Of a DNA stretch of 39,229 bases, positions 15,911-24,123 are shown piece by piece. Where the stretch lies: NCBI GenBank assembly GCA_934394985.1, contig CAKRRF010000024.1, forward strand, positions 1 to 39,229, given 5' to 3'. Source of the stretch: an uncultured Marvinbryantia sp. (GTDB lineage Bacteria; Bacillota; Clostridia; Lachnospirales; Lachnospiraceae). Position 1 is the first letter of the stretch. Each line of letters starts with the position of its first letter. The position numbers were made by a program, and so were the translations under genes. Under the pieces are notes generated by a model. It was not told the origin of the DNA and made no database searches. It was given only the letters and a program-made list of their open reading frames with translations.

Positions 15911-17746
15911 TTACTGTGCGTTCTTCTTTGCGAATGCAGCACGTTTTCTCATAGTAGGATCCAGAATCTTTTTACGGATACGTAAAGATTTTGGAGTGAC
16001 TTCCAGAAGCTCATCGGTATCAATGAAGTCCAGAGCTTCTTCCAGACTGAGTATCTTTGGTACAGTCAGCTTCAGCGCATCGTCAGATCCTGATGCACGG
16101 GTGTTAGTCAGATGCTTGGTCTTGCAGACATTCAGTTCGATATCATCTGTCTTACCGTTCTGACCGATGACCATTCCAGAATACACTGCTTCACCAGGTC
16201 CGATAAACAGAGTACCACGTTCCTGTGCATTGAACAGACCGTAAGTAACAGATTCTCCTGTTTCGAAAGAGATCAGAGATCCCTGTTTACGATACTGAAT
16301 TTCGCCCTTGAACGGACCATAGCCATCAAACGTAGTATTCAGGATACCATTTCCTTTTGTATCTGTCAGGAAATCTCCACGATAACCAATCAGTCCACGG
16401 GATGGAATAGAAAATTCCAGTCTGGTATAACCACCACTGGTCTGGCTCATTCCCTGAAGTTCACCCTTACGAATGCTGAGCTTGTTGATGACAGTGCCGG
16501 AAAATTCGTCCGGAACGTCTACATAAGCAATTTCCATTGGCTCCAGCTTCTTGCCGCGTTCATCCTGTTTGTAGATAACCTCAGCTTTGCTGACAGCAAA
16601 CTCATAACCTTCACGACGCATATTTTCAATCAGGACAGACAGGTGAAGCTCCCCGCGGCCGGATACCTTAAAGCAGTCCATATCATCAGTTTCTTCCACA
16701 CGCAGGCTGACATCTGTGTTCAGTTCGCGGAACAGACGGTCACGCAGATGACGGGAAGTAACAAATTTACCTTCACGTCCTGCCAGCGGACTGTCATTAA
16801 CACGGAACTGCATAGAGATAGTCGGTTCGGAGATTTTCTGGAACGGAATCGCTTCCACTTTTTCAGGAGAGCAGAGAGTATCACCGATATGAAGATCTGC
16901 GATACCGGAAATGGCTACAATCGAACCTGTTCCTGCTTCTGTGACATCTACCTTATTCAGTCCGTCAAATTCATATAATTTACTGATTTTTACTTTCTGG
17001 TACTTATCCGGATCATGATGATTTACCAGAACCACATCCTGATTTACACGGATAGAACCGTTATCAATTTTACCGACACCGATACGTCCCACATATTCAT
17101 TATAATCAATCGTACTGATCAGAACCTGAAGTGGTGCAGTTTCATCACCCTGTGGTGCAGGAATGTAGTCGATAATCGTATCAAGAAGCGGAGTCATATC
17201 TTTGTGTTCGTCACTCAGCTCCATGACAGCATAACCGGATTTGGCAGAAGCATAAATAAATGGGCAGTCCAGCTGCTCGTCAGAAGCATCCAGATCGATG
17301 AACAATTCCAGAATTTCATCAATGACTTCATCAGGGCGGGCTTCCGGACGGTCGATCTTATTGATACAGACGATAACAGGAAGCTCCATTTCCAGTGCTT
17401 TTCTTAAAACGAACTTGGTCTGAGGCATAGAGCCTTCAAAAGCATCTACTACCAGAATAACACCGTCTACCATTTTCAGTACACGTTCAACCTCTCCGCC
17501 GAAGTCTGCGTGTCCAGGGGTATCTACAATATTAATCTTATAATCTTTATAATAAACAGCGGTGTTTTTCGATAAAATAGTGATTCCGCGTTCACGTTCG
17601 ATATCATTAGAGTCCATGACACGTTCAGCTACTTCCTGATTGGCGCGGAATACGCCGCTTTGTTTTAATAATTCATCAACGAGAGTCGTCTTACCGTGGT
17701 CAACGTGTGCGATAATCGCAATATTACGGATATTTTCTCGATTCAT
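15911..17746 (-). CDS. typA: Ribosome-binding GTPase TypA/BipA
   Basis: A 611-residue translational GTPase of the EF-G type. The G domain has G1 HVDHGKTT (14-21), G2 RGITI (53-57), G3 DTPGHADF (75-82), G4 NKID (129-132) and SAKSG for G5. The C-terminal part has the [13 protein letters not shown] motif and the TypA-specific KxxTNxRA-like segment ([17 protein letters not shown]). The family acts in 50S assembly and stress or cold adaptation. A longer frame begins at 17767, but GAAGG six bases before 17746 and family alignment favour the shorter start. It has its own promoter and is monocistronic. Confidence 0.95.
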   Translation of the reverse strand: MNRENIRNIAIIAHVDHGKTTLVDELLKQSGVFRANQEVAERVMDSNDIERERGITILSKNTAVYYKDYKINIVDTPGHADFGGEVERVLKMVDGVILVVDAFEGSMPQTKFVLRKALEMELPVIVCINKIDRPEARPDEVIDEILELFIDLDASDEQLDCPFIYASAKSGYAVMELSDEHKDMTPLLDTIIDYIPAPQGDETAPLQVLISTIDYNEYVGRIGVGKIDNGSIRVNQDVVLVNHHDPDKYQKVKISKLYEFDGLNKVDVTEAGTGSIVAISGIADLHIGDTLCSPEKVEAIPFQKISEPTISMQFRVNDSPLAGREGKFVTSRHLRDRLFRELNTDVSLRVEETDDMDCFKVSGRGELHLSVLIENMRREGYEFAVSKAEVIYKQDERGKKLEPMEIAYVDVPDEFSGTVINKLSIRKGELQGMSQTSGGYTRLEFSIPSRGLIGYRGDFLTDTKGNGILNTTFDGYGPFKGEIQYRKQGSLISFETGESVTYGLFNAQERGTLFIGPGEAVYSGMVIGQNGKTDDIELNVCKTKHLTNTRASGSDDALKLTVPKILSLEEALDFIDTDELLEVTPKSLRIRKKILDPTMRKRAAFAKKNAQ

Positions 17747-17777
17747 ACAGTACCTTCTTTCCTTCATTCTCCGAATT

Positions 17778-17805
17778 ATTCTACCACATTTTATTCATTT
17801 TACAA
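17778..17805 (-). promoter_or_regulatory. Probable promoter of typA
   Basis: -35 TTGTAA (complement of 17800-17805), 16-bp spacer, -10 TAGAAT (complement of 17778-17783), about 30 bases upstream of the chosen start. I see no clear promoter for the divergent gene in the remaining gap up to 18007. Confidence 0.55.
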
Positions 17806-18007
17806 GATTTTTTATTCCAAACCCTTTTAATAAGAAGGATTTTGTCAGATAAGCATAAAAAAGAACCGAAAAATGCCGGATTTTGCGATATTTTCCTCAT
17901 AAAACATGAGAGACCAGCGTTCTAAAGGGAATCCGATGGGAATAAACATATGTATGTAACGCAATACGAAAAAATACTTTGTGATGAAGAAGGGAGCATG
18001 CATACAT

Positions 18008-18634
18008 ATGTCTGACAAAATTATTGAAAATAACCAGGTATCAATCATAGGAGAAATCGTGTCTGAATTCGTATTCAGCCATGAAGTATTCGGAGAGGGA
18101 TTTTACCTCGTGGATGTACAGGTAAAGCGGCTCAGTGAGTCCTGTGATCGGATTCCGGTCATGGTATCTGAACGGCTTATAGATGTAAATGAAGATTACA
18201 GAGGGGAATTCGTGAAGGTGACCGGGCAGTTCCGGTCATACAATCGTCATGAAGAAAAACGGAACAGACTGGTGCTGTCCGTATTCGCGAGAGAAATCTG
18301 TTTTACGGAGGAGGAGACAGATAAGGTAAAAACCAATCAGATCTTCCTGGACGGGTACATTTGCAAAGTACCGATATATCGGAAAACGCCTCTCGGAAGA
18401 GAAATCTCCGATATGTTGATTGCCGTGAATCGTCCGTATGGAAAATCAGACTACATTCCGTGCATCTGCTGGGGGAGAAATGCAAGGTTTACAGCCGGAT
18501 TTGAAGTGGGAAATCATATTCAGATCTGGGGAAGAATACAGAGCAGAGAGTATGTAAAAAAGACAGAAGGAGACTGCGCAGAAAAAAGAACAGCTTATGA
18601 AGTATCAGTAAGTAAACTGGAGTGGCTGAGATAA
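18008..18634 (+). CDS. Tandem OB-fold protein, SSB-like
   Basis: A 208-residue protein with two probable OB folds. Residues 112-207 match single-stranded DNA-binding proteins: a LDGYICKVPIYRKTPLG strand, SDMLIAVNRPYGKSDYIPCICWGRNA (134-159) and a final VSVSKLEWL strand. Residues 9-100 look like a second, diverged OB (VSIIGEIVSEFVFSHEV ... VKVTGQFRSY). The acidic C-terminal tail of normal SSB (DDDIPF) is absent. It may bind single-stranded DNA during replication or competence, but is not the housekeeping SSB. GTG at 17981 opens the same frame; AAGGGAG 11 bases before 18008 fits the ATG better. Confidence 0.7.
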   Translation: MSDKIIENNQVSIIGEIVSEFVFSHEVFGEGFYLVDVQVKRLSESCDRIPVMVSERLIDVNEDYRGEFVKVTGQFRSYNRHEEKRNRLVLSVFAREICFTEEETDKVKTNQIFLDGYICKVPIYRKTPLGREISDMLIAVNRPYGKSDYIPCICWGRNARFTAGFEVGNHIQIWGRIQSREYVKKTEGDCAEKRTAYEVSVSKLEWLR

Positions 18635-18718
18635 CTTGCATTTTGAAATAAAATGTGATAAAGTGTCTTGGCAACGCAGGTATAATAAGAGAATTAATGT
18701 GACAATGAAATGAGGGAG

Positions 18719-18734
18719 TAATACGAACGTATTA
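18719..18734. repeat. Short perfect inverted repeat upstream of 18749
   Basis: TAATACG (18719-18725) and CGTATTA (18728-18734) flank two bases, about 15 bases before the next start codon. It could be an operator or a small hairpin near the ribosome binding site. A TATAAT at 18681-18686 may be the -10, but no convincing -35 is seen. Confidence 0.35.
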
Positions 18735-18748
18735 TAGGTGAAATACAA

Positions 18749-19237
18749 ATGATAAAAGGTCATACACGAATATTTTGTGGAGATGGGAAAGGGAAAAGCA
18801 TGGCAGCGCTTGGCGAAGCAGTGCTGGCCGCCAGTCATGGGAAAAATGTCATGGTGATTCAGTTCCTGAAGGAAAGAAAAACGGAAAATATGGAGTATTT
18901 CCTCCGTCTGGAACCGGAAATTAAATTATTCCGTTTTGAAAGATCTGAAAAATGTTATCTGAATATGAGTGAAGAAGAACGGGAAGAAGAAAAGCTGAAT
19001 ATTCGCAACGGACTGAATTTCGCCAGAAAAGTGCTGAGTACACAGGGGTGTGATCTGCTGATTCTGGATGAAGTTCTGGGATTGCTGGATACTGAGATCG
19101 TGTCAGAAGATGATATTCTGGAACTGATGGATCAGAAAAATGAGGAAATGGATCTGATTCTGACCGGATTATATCAGGCACCAGAGCTTTGGAGCCGTGC
19201 GGATGAAGTGACTGTCATGCAGAAAAAGAAGCCGTGA
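18749..19237 (+). CDS. Corrinoid adenosyltransferase-like P-loop protein (CobA/CobO/BtuR family)
   Basis: A 162-residue ATPase-fold protein. The N-terminal P-loop GDGKGKSMAALGEA (11-24) and VMVIQFLKERKTENMEYF segment resemble CobA-type ATP:corrinoid adenosyltransferases, as does DLLILDEVLGLLD (the Walker-B-like strand). These enzymes attach the adenosyl group to cobalamin. Here the usual Lys-Thr of the P-loop is Lys-Ser, the protein is shorter than most members (about 180-200), and no cobalamin genes lie near, so it may be an orphan salvage enzyme or have another substrate. The ribosome binding site (AGGTGA) is moderate. Confidence 0.75.
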   Translation: MIKGHTRIFCGDGKGKSMAALGEAVLAASHGKNVMVIQFLKERKTENMEYFLRLEPEIKLFRFERSEKCYLNMSEEEREEEKLNIRNGLNFARKVLSTQGCDLLILDEVLGLLDTEIVSEDDILELMDQKNEEMDLILTGLYQAPELWSRADEVTVMQKKKP

Positions 19238-19265
19238 ATGTGTCCACGACAGAAGGAAAAACGCA

Positions 19266-19294
19266 TTGACAAGGGATTTCAATAATGATATTAT
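19266..19294 (+). promoter_or_regulatory. Strong promoter of dapA
   Basis: Perfect -35 TTGACA (19266-19271), exactly 17 bp, -10 TATTAT (19289-19294). Confidence 0.8.
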
Positions 19295-19299
19295 GAAAA

Positions 19300-19395
19300 A
19301 AAGCTGGGGCGGGGTCGATGGGCCTGGCCCTATTTTAGATGATAGCGGAACACACGGAAATCCGTGAAACAGGATTAGGATACTATGGACAAACA
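19300..19395 (+). other. Structured 5' leader of dapA, not a recognised riboswitch
   Basis: A leader of about 110 bases holds a GC-rich stretch with GGGC/GCCC palindrome around 19319-19331 and a CACGG/CCGTG hairpin near 19354-19367. It lacks the conserved lysine-riboswitch core and the T-box AGGGTGGNACCGCG signature. Function is open. Confidence 0.3.
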
Positions 19396-19409
19396 ACAAG
19401 GAGGATGTT

Positions 19410-20303
19410 ATGGCTATTTTTAAGGGAGCAGGTGTGGCAATTGTTACGCCAATGTTTGAAAATGGTGAGGTGAATTACGATAAGCTTGGTGAATTACTGG
19501 ATTATCAGATTGCGAACAGTACAGATGCGATTATTATCTGCGGTACCACAGGAGAGGCAGCGACACTGTCACATGAAGAACATCTTGACGTCATTAAATA
19601 TGCGGTAGATAAAGTAGCAAAGAGAGTTCCGGTTATTGCAGGTACAGGATCTAACTGTACAGAGACTGCCGTTTATCTGTCACAGGAAGCAGAAAAAAGA
19701 GGAGCGGATGCATTGCTTCAGGTAACACCATATTATAACAAGGCAACACAGAAGGGGCTGATTCGTCATTTCACAGCAGTTGCAGAAGCGGTAAACATCC
19801 CGATTATTCTGTATAATGTGCCTGGAAGAACCGGATGTAATATTCAGCCGGAGACAGCTGTTTATCTGGCGAAGAATGTGAAGAATATCGTGGCTATCAA
19901 AGAAGCATCCGGTAATATTGCCCAGGTTGCAAAAATGATGAGTCTGGCAGACGGATGCATCGATCTCTACTCAGGGGAGGACGGACAGGTAGTTCCGGCA
20001 CTGTCACTGGGCGGAATCGGAGTTATTTCTGTTCTTTCTAATGTGGCACCAAAGGAGACACATGATATGGTTATGTCTTATCTGAATGGCGATGTGGAAA
20101 CCAGCCGTAAGATTCAGTTAAAGGCAATTCCATTGGTAGATGCACTGTTCTGTGAAGTAAATCCGATCCCGGTTAAAACGGCACTGAACATAATGGGTAT
20201 GAATGCAGGAGCATTCCGCGGACCGATGTGTGAAATGGAAGAGGAAAACAAACAGAAACTGATTCAGGCAATGAAAGATTTTGGAATTAAGTGCTGTGAA
20301 TAA
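19410..20303 (+). CDS. dapA: 4-hydroxy-tetrahydrodipicolinate synthase
   Basis: A 297-residue TIM-barrel class I aldolase condensing pyruvate with aspartate semialdehyde, the first step of the diaminopimelate/lysine branch. Motifs: GTTGEAATL (45-53), YYNKATQKGL (108-117), LYNVPGRTG (135-142) with Tyr136, and Schiff-base Lys164 in VAIKEASGN. Length is typical. AAGGAGG precedes the ATG. It has its own promoter and terminator and is followed by dapB, though the terminator and a structured gap lie between them. Confidence 0.97.
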   Translation: MAIFKGAGVAIVTPMFENGEVNYDKLGELLDYQIANSTDAIIICGTTGEAATLSHEEHLDVIKYAVDKVAKRVPVIAGTGSNCTETAVYLSQEAEKRGADALLQVTPYYNKATQKGLIRHFTAVAEAVNIPIILYNVPGRTGCNIQPETAVYLAKNVKNIVAIKEASGNIAQVAKMMSLADGCIDLYSGEDGQVVPALSLGGIGVISVLSNVAPKETHDMVMSYLNGDVETSRKIQLKAIPLVDALFCEVNPIPVKTALNIMGMNAGAFRGPMCEMEEENKQKLIQAMKDFGIKCCE

Positions 20304-20317
20304 CATGCACAGGAAGG

Positions 20318-20356
20318 ATGGCGGCGAAACCGGCAAGGTCACGCCGCCATTTATTT
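20318..20356 (+). terminator. Terminator after dapA
   Basis: ATGGCGGCG (20318-20326) pairs perfectly with CGCCGCCAT (20342-20350), followed by TTATTT. Confidence 0.75.
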
Positions 20357-20369
20357 ACGCGAGCAACGA

Positions 20370-20446
20370 GTCAAAGTCTGTGCTTGCACAAGACCTTGAC
20401 GACTGCCGCGATAACGAGCAAAACTCGCAAAGCGTGTTTTGGCTCG
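20370..20446. repeat. Two-hairpin intergenic element between dapA and dapB
   Basis: The first hairpin spans 20370-20400 (GTCAAAGTCTGTGC against GCACAAGACCTTGAC, one mismatch and one bulge). The second pairs CGAGCAAAAC (20415-20424) with GTTTTGGCTCG (20436-20446) with one bulge. Neither is followed by a T run. It resembles a dispersed intergenic element more than a terminator; the 20447-20543 remainder holds only the dapB ribosome binding site. Confidence 0.5.
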
Positions 20447-20543
20447 TTTATGATACCAGGGGAAAAAGGTCTGAATCCGCAGGTATCATAGTTGATGACG
20501 TTTGGCCTAATATCAGTTTAATAAGTTTCAGGAGGATAAAAGA

Positions 20544-21299
20544 ATGGTAAAAGTAATTATGCATGGATGCAACGGACATATGGGACAGGTAATCACAGAT
20601 CTGATTGCAAAAGATGAAAATGTACAGATTGTAGCAGGAATTGACATGGTGGATAACCGTGATAATGGATATCCGGTGTTTACCGATATTAAGGCGTGTC
20701 AGGTAGATGCAGATGTAATGATTGATTTTTCATCATTCAAAGCAACGAATGGTGTGCTGGATTACTGTGTAGAGAGACAGCTTCCGCTGGTACTGTGTAC
20801 TACCGGACTGACGGAAGAACAGCTGGATAAGATGAAAGAATGCAGTAAAAAGACAGCAATTCTCAAATCTGCCAATATGTCTCTTGGCATTAATACCTTG
20901 ATGAAACTGCTTCAGGATGCGGCAAAAGTACTGGCAACTGCAGGATTTGATATGGAAATTGTGGAAAAGCACCACAGACTGAAATGTGATGCACCAAGCG
21001 GAACAGCTCTGGCACTGGCAGATTCCTTAAATGAAGCTATGGATCACCAGTATCATTATGTATATGACAGAAGTCAGGTGCATCAGCAGCGCGATGATAA
21101 AGAAATTGGTATTTCGGCAGTCAGAGGCGGAACTATTGTGGGAGATCATGATGTTATTTTTGCCGGACCGGATGAAGTCATCACTTTCAGCCATCGTGCA
21201 TATTCTAAGGCAGTCTTTGGTAAAGGGGCAGTGGAAGCCGCCAAATATCTGGCAGGCAAACCGGCAGGATTATATGATATGCAGGATGTGATTGGTTAG
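20544..21299 (+). CDS. dapB: 4-hydroxy-tetrahydrodipicolinate reductase
   Basis: A 251-residue NAD(P)H-dependent reductase acting on the DapA product. The Rossmann motif GCNGHMGQ (8-15), DFSSFKATNGVLDYC, LCTTGLTEEQLD, the catalytic EKHHRLKCDAPSGTAL block and the AVRGGTIVGDHDVIFAGPDEVI segment are all intact. AGGAGG precedes the ATG. It follows dapA on the same strand, but with a terminator and about 240 bases between, so the two may be transcribed apart; I see no strong dapB promoter. Confidence 0.97.
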   Translation: MVKVIMHGCNGHMGQVITDLIAKDENVQIVAGIDMVDNRDNGYPVFTDIKACQVDADVMIDFSSFKATNGVLDYCVERQLPLVLCTTGLTEEQLDKMKECSKKTAILKSANMSLGINTLMKLLQDAAKVLATAGFDMEIVEKHHRLKCDAPSGTALALADSLNEAMDHQYHYVYDRSQVHQQRDDKEIGISAVRGGTIVGDHDVIFAGPDEVITFSHRAYSKAVFGKGAVEAAKYLAGKPAGLYDMQDVIG

Positions 21300-21330
21300 T
21301 CAAAAGAATCTTAGGATTTACTTAACAGTA

Positions 21331-21359
21331 TTGATTTCTTATTTATCTGCTTATATAAT
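21331..21359 (+). promoter_or_regulatory. Promoter of the lipoprotein gene
   Basis: -35 TTGATT (21331-21336), 17-bp spacer, perfect -10 TATAAT (21354-21359). Confidence 0.75.
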
Positions 21360-21419
21360 CAAAAACAAACGTTATAAAAATGGAAAAAACGGGGAATATA
21401 AATAACAGGAGGTAACAAT

Positions 21420-22490
21420 ATGAAGAAGAGAAGTTTCATCATAGCGGCACTTCTGGCATGCGTGATTTTTACAGGATGCGGAAAGAAAGCAGCCGAGACA
21501 GAGGCACCTACAGAGGTACAGACAGAGGCGGTGACTACAGAAGCAGTGACGGAGACAGAACCGGTAACAGAAGCACAGACAGAGCCAGAGACGGAAAAAG
21601 AAGACAGTATGAACCGGACAAGATCTCTGAAGGGACTGGTGGTATCCTCCGATGCCAGTCAGCTGACGATCCAGACGGAGCGAGGCAAGCAGCTGAAGTT
21701 CTCGCTGACTGGAGCGGATATTCAGGTGACCGGCGGCATTGCAGCAGGTAATAATGTAACCGTATTGTATAAAGGATCCATAGAAGGCACAGAGACAGCG
21801 AATGCAAAAGTCCTGATGGTGAAAGATCTGGCGCAGGGTGAGACACCGGTGACAGAAGGAGAACTTATGACAGAGGCAGAAGAGGCCAATCCGGAAGCGG
21901 GAGAAGGCACACTGGAAGGTACGATTTCTGATATCAATGCAGAGAGAATCGTGATTCTTGCGAATGATGGTGAGTCATATTACTTCTCGATTTCAGAAGC
22001 AGACATGAATCTGAAAAACGGAACACAGGTTGGAAATTATGTAACAGTATCTTATCATGGAGATATCTACGGACCTGATCTGGTGACAGCAACAGCTATC
22101 ACAGATGCGCAGGAAGCTTCTGATAAAGCACCTTATGGCGGATCAGAGGGAGAGGACTATTCTTACATTGGAGGTTCTATGGTTGACTGTGGCCCGACTA
22201 CTCTTACGATCATGACAGAGAATGAGGAAGAGATCACACTGGACACTTCCAGTGCAAGACTGGTATATCGCAGTGGCTTGAATTATGGTACCTATGTGAT
22301 TGCAGAATATCAGGGTGATGATCCGACCACAGCAAAGATGACAGCAGTATACGATTATACTGGAGAAAGTTCTTCTGACAGCAGCGAAGATCAGCAGAAT
22401 ATTTCGGACGAAAGTGCGGATGGGGCAGAACAGAATACGGCAGACGAGGGACAGGATTCTGCTGTGGAAGTAGAAGGCCAGGAAGCATAA
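21420..22490 (+). CDS. Lipoprotein with three repeated beta-rich domains and acidic linkers
   Basis: A 356-residue surface lipoprotein. The signal peptide ends in lipobox FTGC with lipidated Cys20, then comes a Thr/Glu-rich linker (24-62). Three similar units of about 65 residues follow (69-136, 164-229, 249-312), each with a short strand, a 'G-x-x-V-x-V-x-Y-x-G' signature (NNVTVLYKGS, NYVTVSYHGD, TYVIAEYQGD) and a closing T/K-A strand. A Ser/Asp/Glu-rich tail ends the protein. I do not recognise the domain; it looks OB- or PepSY-sized but that is a guess. AGGAGG precedes the ATG. It is monocistronic. Confidence 0.75.
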   Translation: MKKRSFIIAALLACVIFTGCGKKAAETEAPTEVQTEAVTTEAVTETEPVTEAQTEPETEKEDSMNRTRSLKGLVVSSDASQLTIQTERGKQLKFSLTGADIQVTGGIAAGNNVTVLYKGSIEGTETANAKVLMVKDLAQGETPVTEGELMTEAEEANPEAGEGTLEGTISDINAERIVILANDGESYYFSISEADMNLKNGTQVGNYVTVSYHGDIYGPDLVTATAITDAQEASDKAPYGGSEGEDYSYIGGSMVDCGPTTLTIMTENEEEITLDTSSARLVYRSGLNYGTYVIAEYQGDDPTTAKMTAVYDYTGESSSDSSEDQQNISDESADGAEQNTADEGQDSAVEVEGQEA

Positions 22491-22505
22491 CAGAAGTGAA
22501 AAGAA

Positions 22506-22534
22506 AAGGCGATACGCGCAGTATCGTCTTTTTT
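22506..22534 (+). terminator. Terminator after the lipoprotein gene
   Basis: GGCGATAC pairs with GTATCGTC (one wobble) around a five-base loop, followed by a TTTTTT tract. Confidence 0.85.
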
Positions 22535-22536
22535 GC

Positions 22537-22565
22537 TTGTATTATCTGAAGAATTATTTTAAAAT
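22537..22565 (+). promoter_or_regulatory. Probable promoter of degV
   Basis: -35 TTGTAT (22537-22542), 17-bp spacer, -10 TAAAAT (22560-22565). Confidence 0.55.
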
Positions 22566-22651
22566 GGATAAAGATATGTAATGTTTACAGCCGACAGGTA
22601 CAGGCGGTGAGCAGGAGCATGGACAGTATAGATGTGTACGAGGTTAGAGAT

Positions 22652-23515
22652 ATGAAAAAAATAGCAGTAGTAACAGACAGCAACAGTGGAATTACGCAAA
22701 GCACCGCAAAAGAAATGGGAGTATTTGTGTTGCCGATGCCTTTTTATATCAATGAAGAATTATTTCTGGAAGATATCACACTGACACAGGAAGAATTTTA
22801 TAAAAAGCTTCTGGAAGATGCAGATATCAGCACATCTCAGCCGACACCACTGGATGTGACAGAGCTTTGGGACAAAGTACTGAAAGATTATGATGAACTG
22901 GTGTATATTCCGATGTCCAGTGGGCTGAGTAATTCGTGCGAGACAGCTATGGTACTGGCGAGAGACTACGAAGGCAAGGTATTTGTGGTGGATAATCAGC
23001 GTATTTCCGTGACACAGAGACAGTCCGTGCTGGATGCGCTGAAGTTGATCGGAGAGGGAAAAGACGGAGCAGAAGTGAAGCAGATTCTGGAAGAGACAAA
23101 GATGTCTGCCAGCATCTACATTACTTTGGAAACCTTAAAATATCTGAAAAAAGGCGGACGTATCACACCGGCGGCTGCAGCGATCGGAACGATTCTGAAT
23201 CTGAAACCGGTACTGCAGATACAGGGAGAAAAGCTGGATGCATATTCCAAGTCCAGAGGAAAGATGAAGGCGAAGAAGATTATGCTGGAAGCCATTCATC
23301 ATGATCTGGAGACCAGATTTGCCAGAGAATGGGAAGAAGGAAAAATGACGATACAGGCAGCCTATGCCGGCAATCCGGAGGAGGCAGAGCAGTGGAAGAA
23401 AGAGATCGAAGATGAATTCCCAGGCATGGAGATTCATATGGATCCGCTGTCACTCAGCGTAGCCTGCCATATCGGACATGGAGCACTGGCTATTACCTGC
23501 TGTCTGGTATTGTAA
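22652..23515 (+). CDS. DegV family fatty-acid-binding protein
   Basis: A 287-residue DegV/FakB-type protein that binds one fatty acid and presents it to a FakA-type kinase for phospholipid synthesis. Visible motifs: N-terminal AVVTDSNSGIT, SQPTP (fatty-acid/phosphate loop), IPMSSGLSNSCETA, and KKGGRITPAAAAIGTILNLKPVL, then the C-terminal IGHGALAI. No fakA lies in the window. The frame runs upstream to a GTG at 22607; the ATG at 22652 behind GAGG aligns with the usual family start. Confidence 0.9.
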   Translation: MKKIAVVTDSNSGITQSTAKEMGVFVLPMPFYINEELFLEDITLTQEEFYKKLLEDADISTSQPTPLDVTELWDKVLKDYDELVYIPMSSGLSNSCETAMVLARDYEGKVFVVDNQRISVTQRQSVLDALKLIGEGKDGAEVKQILEETKMSASIYITLETLKYLKKGGRITPAAAAIGTILNLKPVLQIQGEKLDAYSKSRGKMKAKKIMLEAIHHDLETRFAREWEEGKMTIQAAYAGNPEEAEQWKKEIEDEFPGMEIHMDPLSLSVACHIGHGALAITCCLVL

Positions 23516-23547
23516 ACACAATAAATGATAGAGATAGGATGTAGAAT

Positions 23548-24072
23548 ATGGGAGAAAACAGAGAGATTAATAAAAAATTGAGCTGGGTATTTACGATACT
23601 TTCTGTCGGTGAACTGACAGCAGCATTGGCGATTGTGGCTTATGGCCTTTTAAAAGGACATATGTCCAGCCTGACAAGTAATGTGATTATGGGGGCTGCG
23701 CTTGGACTTTACTGGCTGCTGGCGGATGTGGCAGAACCATTTGCAGTGCATCGGTTTGACGGCATCAACAAGGCACGAAAGGAAGCTTATATAAAATATA
23801 TTTTGCTTGATCTGGCGGGATTTGCCGGAATTGCCTATTTTCTGTTTAGTGCGGGCGGCGGTGCGTCCGGCAGCAGTGGCGGAATTCTGGGAGCAGTCAT
23901 TTATGTGGTTGTAATGAAGCCAAAGCGTCAGAATCAGCAGATTTTTTACGGATATATTGATCCGGAGGCTGAAACAGACGAAGAGGAGTCAGAGGCAGAA
24001 GCAGAGGAAACACAGGAATCAACGCCATTGCTTCAGCAGCCGGAAGAGGAGGAAAAAAGTCCGGAAGAATAG
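23548..24072 (+). CDS. Membrane protein of unknown function with acidic tail
   Basis: A 174-residue protein with about four hydrophobic segments (about 13-36, 43-63, 84-101 and 109-127), a Gly/Ser-rich stretch (SAGGGASGSSGG) before the last and a strongly acidic Glu-rich tail from about residue 138. I recognise no family. It lies 32 bases after degV and 51 bases before the deacetylase on the same strand, so co-transcription is likely. AGGATG precedes the ATG. Confidence 0.7.
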   Translation: MGENREINKKLSWVFTILSVGELTAALAIVAYGLLKGHMSSLTSNVIMGAALGLYWLLADVAEPFAVHRFDGINKARKEAYIKYILLDLAGFAGIAYFLFSAGGGASGSSGGILGAVIYVVVMKPKRQNQQIFYGYIDPEAETDEEESEAEAEETQESTPLLQQPEEEEKSPEE

Positions 24073-24123
24073 GACAGGCTTCTATGGCATACCATAGAGA
24101 GAAGGATCTTTGAGGAATGCCGT

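Noticed and set aside
16112..16978. 288-codon frame antisense to typA
   Set aside because: Shadow of the highly conserved typA gene; lacks start signals and has no recognisable family.
19295..19409. Lysine riboswitch or T-box in the dapA leader
   Set aside because: Leader is short (about 110 bases) and lacks the AGGGTGG T-box word and the L-box core.
20281..20550. 89-codon frame across the dapA-dapB gap
   Set aside because: It runs through a terminator and two hairpins, has no ribosome binding site and its product is low in recognisable features.
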